Source: Cellulomonas cellasea (GTDB taxonomy: Bacteria; Actinomycetota; Actinomycetes; Actinomycetales; Cellulomonadaceae). From it: a stretch of 64,000 nucleotides of DNA. The DNA lies in contig NZ_JAUDBQ010000001.1 of the NCBI RefSeq assembly GCF_030372105.1, forward strand, positions 124,001 to 188,000, in the 5' to 3' direction. Of this stretch, positions 1 to 7,371 are shown piece after piece. The translations under genes were made by a program, and so were the position numbers. Under the pieces are notes generated by a model. That model worked only from the letters and a program-made list of their open reading frames with translations, did not search any database and was not told the DNA's origin. Every line of letters begins with the position of its first letter. Within the stretch, counting starts at the first letter, position 1.

Positions 1-1220
1 CGAGGACGACGACGAGCAGGACCCCGGCCATCCAGGTCCGCGGCCTGTCCAAGCACTACCGGATCGCGCTGGACGATCGCCCCGCCACCGCGGGCGAGGC
101 GATGCTGCGCCGGCTCAGGCGCCCGTTCCACCGCGCCGCGCAGGAGCGCTTCACCGCGTTGGACGGCCTCGACTTCGACATCGAGCAGGGCTCCGCCGTG
201 GGCATCCTGGGCCGCAACGGCGCGGGCAAGAGCACGCTGCTGAAGCTGCTCACCCGGGTCGCGGCGCCCTCGGAGGGCCAGATCCGCCTGCGGGGGCGCG
301 TCGGCAGCCTGCTGGAGGTGGGCACCGGGTTCCACCCCGAGCTCACCGGCCGGGAGAACGTCTACCTCAACGGCACGCTGCTGGGCATGCGGCGCGGGGA
401 GATCCAGCGCCGCTTCGACGAGATCGTCGACTTCTCCGGGGTGGAGAAGTTCCTCGACACCCCGGTCAAGCGGTACTCGTCGGGCATGTACGTGCGCCTG
501 GCCTTCGCCGTCGCCGCGCACCTCGACACCGAGATCCTCGCCATCGACGAGGTGCTGGCCGTGGGCGACGCGGAGTTCCAGGCCAAGTGCATCGACCGGA
601 TGCGCCGATCCGCGCAGGACGGGCGCACCGTGCTGTACGTCAGCCACCAGGTGCAGACCGTCACCGCGCTGTGCTCCACGGCGCTGTACCTGGAGAACGG
701 CCGGCTGGTGATGCAGGGCGACGTGGACGAGGCGATCGAGCTGTACCGCACCAGCAGGGACCGGGCGGTGCTGGCGCCCACGGACATCGAGCGCCGGGCG
801 GGCACCGGCGAGCTGCGGATCACCTCGGCCACCGTGTCGAGCCCGCTGTACCGCACCACCGAGGACAAGGCCATCGAGCTGGTGGTCGGCGCCAACCCGT
901 CGTTCATCGGCAAGTACTTCGTCTCGTGCCACGTCAACGACCGCAACGGGACCACGATCCTGCAGTGCGACTCGCGCGTGAGCGGGATGTGGCTCGACGC
1001 CGCGCTCGACCAGAAGATCGTGCTCACCATCCGCTCGCCCTGGCTCAAGCCCGGCGAGTACTCGGTGGACCTGTACGTGTGCGCGTCCGGGGTGCTCGAC
1101 GCGTTCGAGGGCGCCGGCCGGTTCGAGATCCACCCGGTGCTGCCGTATGAGCACGCGGTGTCCGACGAGGGCCTCGCGAACGGCCTCGTGCTCGCCGACT
1201 TCGGCTACGAGAGGCGTTGA
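1..1220 (+). CDS. Polysaccharide ABC exporter ATPase, Wzt-like (5' partial)
   Basis: Nucleotide-binding subunit of an ABC-2 exporter for surface polysaccharide or teichoic acid, acting at the inner face of the membrane with the permease encoded next. The frame is open to the left edge, and residues before the first ATG (position 102) already read AIQVRGLSKHYR, the usual first strand of an ABC ATPase, so the true start lies outside. Visible motifs are Walker A GRNGAGKST (about 210-236), the signature YSSGMYVRL (about 472-498), Walker B EILAIDEV (about 531-554) and the H-loop SHQ. Some 140 residues follow the ATPase core, as in Wzt proteins whose C-terminal domain binds the exported glycan. The stop is 3 bp before the permease start. 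Family is secure; the substrate is not known. Confidence 0.9.
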   Translation, partial: RTTTSRTPAIQVRGLSKHYRIALDDRPATAGEAMLRRLRRPFHRAAQERFTALDGLDFDIEQGSAVGILGRNGAGKSTLLKLLTRVAAPSEGQIRLRGRVGSLLEVGTGFHPELTGRENVYLNGTLLGMRRGEIQRRFDEIVDFSGVEKFLDTPVKRYSSGMYVRLAFAVAAHLDTEILAIDEVLAVGDAEFQAKCIDRMRRSAQDGRTVLYVSHQVQTVTALCSTALYLENGRLVMQGDVDEAIELYRTSRDRAVLAPTDIERRAGTGELRITSATVSSPLYRTTEDKAIELVVGANPSFIGKYFVSCHVNDRNGTTILQCDSRVSGMWLDAALDQKIVLTIRSPWLKPGEYSVDLYVCASGVLDAFEGAGRFEIHPVLPYEHAVSDEGLANGLVLADFGYERR

Positions 1221-1223
1221 GGC

Positions 1224-2045
1224 ATGCCCCGCATGATCGTCATCAACCCGCCCGGACGCCTGCCGCTGCCCAGCCGCCGCGAGCTGTGGGAGGCCCGCGA
1301 GGTGTTCTGGCGGTTCGGGGTGCGCGACCTCAAGCTCCGCTACCGGCAGACGGTCCTCGGGGTGGGGTGGGTGGTGCTGCAGCCGCTGCTGAGCGCCGGC
1401 ATCTTCTCCATCGTCTTCGGCCGCATCGCCGAGCTGCCGAGCGACGGGGTGCCGTACTTCGTGTTCAGCTTCGCGGGCATGCTGTGCTGGACGCTGTTCA
1501 GCGGGATCGTCACCCGCGCGGCGCCGTCGCTGGTGAGCAACCAGGCGCTGGTGTCGAAGGTGTTCTTCCCGCGGGTGCTCGTGCCGCTGTCCTCGGTGCT
1601 GTCCGTGGCCGTGGACGTGCTCGTCGCCGGGGTGCTGATGGCCGGGATGCTCGCCGTGACGGGCATCTGGCCCGGGTGGCCGCTGCTGCTGCTGCCGCTG
1701 TGGATCGTGCTGGTGGCGCTGCTCGCCTCCGGCATCGGACTGGCCGCCTCCGCGCTGATGGTCAGCTACCGCGACATCCAGTACATCGTCCCGTTCGCCC
1801 TGCAGACGCTGCTGTACGCGAGCCCGCTGGCGTACTCGCTGTCCGCTGTCGGCGAGGACTTCCGCTGGCTCTTCGACCTCAATCCCCTGACGTGGCTGCT
1901 CGAGGGGTTCCGCTGGTCGCTGCTCGGCCTGGAGCAGCCCGCCCCCTGGCAGTTCGTCGCGGCGGTGGTGACGAGCGTCGGCGTCTTCGTGGGCGGCATG
2001 CTCGTCTTCTCGAAGATGGAACGCGGCTTCGCGGACGTGATCTGA
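1224..2045 (+). CDS. Polysaccharide ABC exporter permease, Wzm-like
   Basis: Membrane subunit of the ABC-2 exporter, 273 residues, the usual size for Wzm/TagG. The N-terminus is cytoplasmic and amphipathic (ELWEAREVFWRFGVRDLKLRYR). The motif QTVLGVGWVVLQPLL, typical of this family, leads into the first of about six membrane segments. A large, mainly hydrophobic block (GVPYFVFSFAGMLCWTLFSG; LASGIGLAASALMVSYRDIQ) and a C-terminal NPLTWLLEGFRWSLLG also match ABC-2 permeases. It sits 3 bp after the ATPase and 1 bp before the glycosidase, so the three are very likely co-transcribed. A second in-frame ATG at 1233 is an alternative start. Confidence 0.9.
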   Translation: MPRMIVINPPGRLPLPSRRELWEAREVFWRFGVRDLKLRYRQTVLGVGWVVLQPLLSAGIFSIVFGRIAELPSDGVPYFVFSFAGMLCWTLFSGIVTRAAPSLVSNQALVSKVFFPRVLVPLSSVLSVAVDVLVAGVLMAGMLAVTGIWPGWPLLLLPLWIVLVALLASGIGLAASALMVSYRDIQYIVPFALQTLLYASPLAYSLSAVGEDFRWLFDLNPLTWLLEGFRWSLLGLEQPAPWQFVAAVVTSVGVFVGGMLVFSKMERGFADVI

Positions 2046-2046
2046 G

Positions 2047-5000
2047 ATGGCGGCTCCTCAGCGGACCCCGGCCCGGCGGCGCCGAGTCCTGACGTCGGGC
2101 GCCTTGGCCCTGCTGGTCGGGCTGGCCGGCGTCGGCGCCTGGCAGATGCGCGGCTCCCCGCCGCCGGACGCGCCCGTCACGGTCAAGGCCCCCGGCGCGG
2201 AGGCGGCCCCCCTGTGCGGCGTGGCCGACGTGGGCCGGTACTCGGCGCTCGCCGGGGACCCCCCGACGGACGTGGTGGACACCGTGGTGGCCGACTTCAC
2301 CGTCGACGGGGCGCCGCCTCACGCGCTGGCCGCCGACGGCGACGACATCGTGGCCCTCGCCGCCGACGACGAGGGGCTCACCGTCCTCCGCCTCGGCCCG
2401 GACGGCTCCGAGGTCGGGCGGTTCACGTCGCCCACCCCGCCGGGCGGCCGCACGCCGTCCTCGTTCGCGCCGGTGGGCGACGGGGTGGTGGCCCTCCCGA
2501 CCAGCCGCTCCGACCAGAGCGCGGTGGTGGGACTCGGCGGCGACGGCTCGACGGTGTGGACCCTCGGCCTGGACCACCTGGGGCGCGGCGCCGTCACGGC
2601 GGTCATCGGCTGGTCGGCGGGTGTCGACGGCGCCGCGGCGGCGGTGGCCTTCGCCGACTCCCCGCAGTTGGCCCTGATCTCCGCCGACGGCGCCCTGGTG
2701 GAGCCGGACGGCCCCGAGATCGGCGGCGAGGCGTTCTTCCCGCAGGTCGACGGCACACTGGTGGCGCGCGCGGACGATGATGACGACGGGGTGCGGCTCA
2801 GCCGCTGGTCGGCGGCCGGGGAACTGCTCAGGGAGTTCGGCGGCCCCGTGGAGGGCGCCGCGAACGGCGGCCCCGCCGAGCTGGAACGGCCCACCGGCGT
2901 GGCCGTGGGGCCGCACGGCGGGCTGCTCGTGGCCGGGCCCCGGTACCGCGTCGTCGAGGTGGGCGACGATGGCGTGTGGCGGCGGGTGGGGCTGTCCGGC
3001 CAGGGCCAGGCCGCGGTGTTCGACTTCGCGGAGCAGAGCCCGCTGATCCGCTCCGGTGACGACTTCTACTTCGTGTCCTCCGACGAGGACGGCGGCGCGA
3101 GCCTGTCCCGGGTCGACGTGCCGGCCATGGACGCGCTGCTCGACTCCCCGGTGACCTACGACATCAACCACGCCTCGAGCCTGGACCGCCTCGGCTTCGG
3201 GGCAGGGCTCGTCACGGACACCCCCTACGGCTACTTCGGCCCCGGCGAGGAGCCGGCGGTCCACGTCGAGTTCGACAGCTGGTGGGGCGCGGTGTCCGCC
3301 GACTACGAGCTGCGCTACCGCGTCACCGGCGACCCGTGGGCCGAGCCTCCCGTGGAGGCCGTCACCGGCACGCTCGACCTGCCCGAGGACGGCGGCCGCG
3401 CCGCCCTCGACCTGCCGCCGGCGCGGCCCGGACCCTATGACGTGCACGCCGAGCTCGTGGACCGGGTCACCGGCGAGGTGCGCACCGCGACCTGCCTGCG
3501 CTACGCCGTGGGCGCGCTCGGCGCGGACTTCGACCCCGCGGGGCTGGCCGACGGCGCGGACTGGGGCGGCGCGCAGCCGCTGCGCGGCGTGCAGCTCGCC
3601 GACCAGCTCGGCATCGGGTCGTACCGCGTCCAGCTCGCGTTCGGCGACCTGGTCCCCGACCTCGGGGCCACGCCGGCGGTGTCGGCGCTCGACCTGGACG
3701 CGCTGCCCGGGGCCGAGCCCGACGACCCGTTCGCCGAGATCGCGGAGGCGTCCGCTGTGGCCGCGCGGAGCGGGGTGCGGCTGTACGTCCAAGTCGGCCA
3801 GGGCGGCGAGGCCGAGCACCAAGCGGTGCAGGACGGGACGTGGGGCGCATGGGCGGGCGCCATCGCCGAGGCGTTCGCCGCCGGGGCGCCCGACGTGAGC
3901 CTGTGGGCGCCGTGGAACGAGCCCAACAACACCGGGTTCGGGGACGGCGGCGAGTACGCCCGCGATGTGCTGGCCCCGTTCGCGCAGGCGGTCAAGGCCG
4001 CCGCCCCCGGCGCCCAGGTCATCGGCGGGAACGCCCTCAACCTGGTGGTCCCGTGGTACCAGCAGGTCATCGACGCGGGCGGCTGCGCGTCGCTCGACAT
4101 CGTCGGCATCCACCCGTACACGGGCTTCAACCGCTCCTGGGACGAGGAGGGCGCGGACGGCCCGCTCGGCCAGATCGAGGAGCTGAACGCGGCACTCGAG
4201 GGCTGCGGGTCGCCGCCGGTGTGGAACACCGAGTCGGGCTGGTGGTCCGACGGGCCGGGCAACCACTGGGCGCAGGGACATGACGTCGCCCGCACGCTGC
4301 TGTGGTCGCGCGCTCTGGGAGTCGAGGAGTGGACGTACTTCTTCAGCGAGGGCGGCTGGGGTGAGGGCGGGTTCTCCTGGTCGCTGCTGCAGGTGGACAG
4401 CTTTGTGAAGCCAGGCGCCCTGGCGATGGCCACCGTCGCCGGGCTCCTGGAGGACCGGCCTCCACCCACGGTCGTCGACGCGGCCGTGCCCCACACCCAC
4501 GTGATGCAGGTGGGCGAGCGCCCGGGCGGCGACGATCGGCTGACGGCCGTGTGGACGGACGACCTGGTCATGGAGGCGCAGGCCACCGCCGACCAGGACG
4601 TGACGCTCACCCTCACCGACGTGTACGGCGCCACCCGCGAGGTCGACGCGACGGCCGACGAGCCGATCACCCTGCCCGTGAGCGGCTCGCCTGTGTTCAT
4701 CTCCGCGCCCAGCGGCGCCGAGGTCGCCATCACCACAGACGAGCCCGCCGGCCCCAACCTGCTCGCCGACGGCCAAGTCAGCGCCAGCTCCACCGGCGAG
4801 GACACCGACCCGGCCGCCGTGATCGCCCCCGACGGCGCCGGCGCCACACCCTGGCGCGCGGGCGCACGCACCGGCGACGGCTCGCTCGACCTGAGCCCGT
4901 GGCTGCAGGTCGACCTCCCGGAGCCCGCCACCATCGACCGGGTCGCGGTGGAGAGCGCCGGGCTGCGGTGCTGCACGTCGGCGCTGCGCGAGTACACCGT

Positions 5001-5271
5001 GAGCGTGCAGGGAGCCGATGGCGAGTGGACCGAGGTCGCGTCGAGCACCGGCCTGTTCTTCGAGCGCACCTCGCTCGTGCGGTTCGAGCCCGTCGAGGCC
5101 CAGGCCGTGCGCGTCCAGGTGCCCACCACCACCGAGCGCGGCGTGCGCGTGCCGCGGCTCAACTACTCCGGGCAGACGGGCGGGCTGCACCCCGCCTGGT
5201 CCCCGGTGGTCCCCGAGACGAGCTGGCCCGCGTCAGTCGTCTCGCTCGCGGCCTACGGGCCGCCCTCCTGA
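2047..5271 (+). CDS. Membrane-anchored GH-A glycosidase with propeller and F5/8C domains
   Basis: Large extracytoplasmic protein, 1,074 residues. A basic N-terminus (RTPARRRR) is followed by one hydrophobic segment (about 15-34), so it is secreted or anchored. Residues of about 50-400 look like a beta-propeller/NHL-type domain (LERPTGVAVGPHGGLLVAG). An Ig-like stretch follows. About 510-830 looks like a TIM-barrel hydrolase of clan GH-A: acid/base candidate E625 in WAPWNEPNN and nucleophile candidate E729 in WNTESGWW, 104 residues apart. About 925-1060 resembles an F5/8-type C (discoidin) carbohydrate-binding domain (LDLSPWLQVDLPEPATIDRV). It sits between exporter and glycosyltransferase genes, 1 bp after the permease. 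By analogy with PslG-type GH39 enzymes of exopolysaccharide loci, it may trim or release the polymer; that role is inferred. Confidence 0.75.
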   Translation: MAAPQRTPARRRRVLTSGALALLVGLAGVGAWQMRGSPPPDAPVTVKAPGAEAAPLCGVADVGRYSALAGDPPTDVVDTVVADFTVDGAPPHALAADGDDIVALAADDEGLTVLRLGPDGSEVGRFTSPTPPGGRTPSSFAPVGDGVVALPTSRSDQSAVVGLGGDGSTVWTLGLDHLGRGAVTAVIGWSAGVDGAAAAVAFADSPQLALISADGALVEPDGPEIGGEAFFPQVDGTLVARADDDDDGVRLSRWSAAGELLREFGGPVEGAANGGPAELERPTGVAVGPHGGLLVAGPRYRVVEVGDDGVWRRVGLSGQGQAAVFDFAEQSPLIRSGDDFYFVSSDEDGGASLSRVDVPAMDALLDSPVTYDINHASSLDRLGFGAGLVTDTPYGYFGPGEEPAVHVEFDSWWGAVSADYELRYRVTGDPWAEPPVEAVTGTLDLPEDGGRAALDLPPARPGPYDVHAELVDRVTGEVRTATCLRYAVGALGADFDPAGLADGADWGGAQPLRGVQLADQLGIGSYRVQLAFGDLVPDLGATPAVSALDLDALPGAEPDDPFAEIAEASAVAARSGVRLYVQVGQGGEAEHQAVQDGTWGAWAGAIAEAFAAGAPDVSLWAPWNEPNNTGFGDGGEYARDVLAPFAQAVKAAAPGAQVIGGNALNLVVPWYQQVIDAGGCASLDIVGIHPYTGFNRSWDEEGADGPLGQIEELNAALEGCGSPPVWNTESGWWSDGPGNHWAQGHDVARTLLWSRALGVEEWTYFFSEGGWGEGGFSWSLLQVDSFVKPGALAMATVAGLLEDRPPPTVVDAAVPHTHVMQVGERPGGDDRLTAVWTDDLVMEAQATADQDVTLTLTDVYGATREVDATADEPITLPVSGSPVFISAPSGAEVAITTDEPAGPNLLADGQVSASSTGEDTDPAAVIAPDGAGATPWRAGARTGDGSLDLSPWLQVDLPEPATIDRVAVESAGLRCCTSALREYTVSVQGADGEWTEVASSTGLFFERTSLVRFEPVEAQAVRVQVPTTTERGVRVPRLNYSGQTGGLHPAWSPVVPETSWPASVVSLAAYGPPS

Positions 5272-5296
5272 ACGACTTCGGCGACGGGACCATGAC

Positions 5297-6232
5297 ATGG
5301 CAGCGACGAGCGGCATCCGGGCGACAGTGGGCGTGCCGGTCTTCAACGGCGAGCGGTACCTGGCCCAGGCGCTCGCCTCGGTGCGCGAGCAGGATGTGGC
5401 GGACCTCGAGATCGTGATCTCGGACAACGGCTCCACTGACGGCACCGAGGAGATCTGCCGGGACGCCGCGCGCGCCGACCAGCGCATCCGCTACCACCGC
5501 CACGACGCCAACCGGGGTGGGGCGTGGAACTTCAACCACGTCCTCAGCCTGGCCCGGGCGCCATATTTCACCTGGGCCGCCGCCGACGACATCCGACGGC
5601 CCGCCTTCGTGCGGCGCTGCCTCGAGGCCTTCGCGGAGTCCGACCCGGCGACGGTGCTGGTCTACCCCCGCACCCAGATCATCGACGCGCAGGGGCAGAT
5701 CACCGAGGACCTCAACGACGCCGGCCTGGGCTGCGACGAGCCGCGCCCGCATCAGCGCATGGCGCACTTCCTGCGCGCGCAGGCGGCGCACATCTTCTAC
5801 GGGCTGCACCGCACAGACGCGCTGCGCAGCACGCGGGGCATCCGGCGCACCGTCGGCAACGACATGGTGATCCTCACCGAGCTGGCCTGCCGGGGGCCCT
5901 TCGCGCTGGTCCCCGAGCAGCTCTTCTGGCAGCGGCGGCACAGCGAGCAGTTCTCGGCGCGGCGCGAGGGGCAGGTCGCCTGGCATGCGCCCGACGCGGC
6001 GGTGCGCTTCGCGTTCCCGCACACGAAGGTGAGCTGGGAGCTGTGCGCGGCCGTCACGTCCTCGCCCCTGACCGCCGCGGAGCGGGCCCGCTGCCTGGCC
6101 ACGGTGCCCATCGCGTGGACCCTGCCCCGGTGGCGCGGCCCCGCCTCGGATGTGCGCACCGCCTTGGGCGTCCGTCCCCGCACGGCGGCCGCCCCGCGCG
6201 ACGCCGCCCAGGCCCACGGCGCCGCCCGATGA
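5297..6232 (+). CDS. Glycosyltransferase family 2
   Basis: Cytoplasmic or membrane-associated GT-A enzyme, 311 residues, transferring a sugar from a nucleotide-sugar donor to a growing lipid-linked glycan. The N-terminus is a standard GT2 fold: VGVPVFNGERYLAQALASVREQD, then IVISDNGSTDGTEEICRD, and a metal-binding-type acidic stretch at TWAAADDIRRPAF. The start is the ATG that immediately precedes AATSGIRATVGVPV; an earlier ATG at 5292 is in another frame. It overlaps the next gene by 4 bp (ATGA), implying translational coupling. Sugar and linkage cannot be read from the sequence. Confidence 0.88.
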   Translation: MAATSGIRATVGVPVFNGERYLAQALASVREQDVADLEIVISDNGSTDGTEEICRDAARADQRIRYHRHDANRGGAWNFNHVLSLARAPYFTWAAADDIRRPAFVRRCLEAFAESDPATVLVYPRTQIIDAQGQITEDLNDAGLGCDEPRPHQRMAHFLRAQAAHIFYGLHRTDALRSTRGIRRTVGNDMVILTELACRGPFALVPEQLFWQRRHSEQFSARREGQVAWHAPDAAVRFAFPHTKVSWELCAAVTSSPLTAAERARCLATVPIAWTLPRWRGPASDVRTALGVRPRTAAAPRDAAQAHGAAR

Positions 6233-7371
6233 GCGCGCGCGTGGACGTGCACGTGCTCACGCCGGGCGACCACTTCTCGCCGCGCACCGGCTCGGCCATC
6301 CCCACGGTGGTGGACGGCCTGTGCCGCGCCGCTCCCCCGGGCGCCCCACGGCCCCGTGCGGTGGTGGCGCGCGGGACGTACCCCGAGCGGTACACCAGCG
6401 CCGACGTGCTCGACTACGCGCCGGTGGGCGCCCGGCCATGGGACCGGTACGCCGACCTGGCCCTCGCCCGGACCGCCGGCGCCCGCCCCGGGCTGCGCCG
6501 CACCCTGCGCCCCACCCTCGCCGAGCAGGCGATGTGGCCGGCGTCCGTGGTGTTGGCGCACAACGCCCCCCAGCTCGTGCCGCTGGTCCGCGCGCCGCAC
6601 CGCGCCGTGCTGTACGCCCACAACCTGCTGCTGCGCACCTACACCCGTCGCGAGGTGGGCCGGGTGCTCGGCGGCGTCCACGCCATCGTCTGCGTGAGCC
6701 GGTCGCTCGCCGAGCAGACCTGCGAGCATCTGCCGGCCACGCTCGCCGACCGCGTGCGGGTGGTGCCCAACGGGGTGGACGCGCGGCAGTTCCACCCGCG
6801 CTCCGACCCCACGCGCGGCGAGCGGCTGCGGGTGACGTTCGTGGGCCGGATGATCCGCGACAAGGGCGCCGACGTGCTGCTCGACGCTGTGGCGCTGCTG
6901 CGCCGCCAGGACGTGGCAGTCACCTTGGTGGGCAGCCAGAACTTCGACGCTGGAGCAGCCCCGTCGGCCTATGAGCGGGACCTGCGCGCCCGTGCGGCAC
7001 AGCTCGGCGACCGGGTGCGGCTGCGGCCGTTCGCGCCCCGCGCCGAGGTCGCCGAGCTGTGCCGCGACTCGGATGTGCTGGTGGTCCCCTCCCGCTGGGC
7101 CGAGCCGTTCGCCCTGACGGTGCTCGAGGGCATGGCCAGCGGTGTGCCGGTGGTCGCCAGCCGCATCGGCGGGATCCCCGAGGTGATGGGGCAGGCCGGT
7201 GTGCTGGTCCGCCCCGGCGACCCCGTCGAGCTCGCGGCGGTGATCGACGCGCTGGCCGCCGACGAGGCCTGGCGGCAGCGGCTCGGCGCCGAGGCCCGGG
7301 CGTGGGCGCAGGAGCACGACTGGGCCTGGTCGCGCCGACACCTCGACGCCGTGCTCGCCGGGATCGCGTGA
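6229..7371 (+). CDS. Glycosyltransferase family 4
   Basis: GT-B retaining glycosyltransferase, 380 residues. The N-terminal acceptor half contains HVLTPGDHFSPRTGSAIPT and a second Rossmann-like half begins at VTFVGRMIRDKGADVLLDAVALL. The family E-x7-E motif is seen as EPFALTVLEGMASGVPVVAS, followed by RIGGIPEVMGQAGVLV. Start chosen at the ATG that overlaps the preceding stop by 4 bp. Its own stop overlaps the next start (TGATG), so it belongs to a tightly coupled cluster. Donor and acceptor are unknown. Confidence 0.88.
   Translation: MSARVDVHVLTPGDHFSPRTGSAIPTVVDGLCRAAPPGAPRPRAVVARGTYPERYTSADVLDYAPVGARPWDRYADLALARTAGARPGLRRTLRPTLAEQAMWPASVVLAHNAPQLVPLVRAPHRAVLYAHNLLLRTYTRREVGRVLGGVHAIVCVSRSLAEQTCEHLPATLADRVRVVPNGVDARQFHPRSDPTRGERLRVTFVGRMIRDKGADVLLDAVALLRRQDVAVTLVGSQNFDAGAAPSAYERDLRARAAQLGDRVRLRPFAPRAEVAELCRDSDVLVVPSRWAEPFALTVLEGMASGVPVVASRIGGIPEVMGQAGVLVRPGDPVELAAVIDALAADEAWRQRLGAEARAWAQEHDWAWSRRHLDAVLAGIA

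Noticed and set aside
1879-5190. 1,103-codon open frame on the minus strand opposite the large glycosidase gene
   Set aside because: It is an antisense shadow caused by very high GC. Its Arg/Ala/Gly/His-rich product has no domain, whereas the plus-strand product has clear domains and family motifs.
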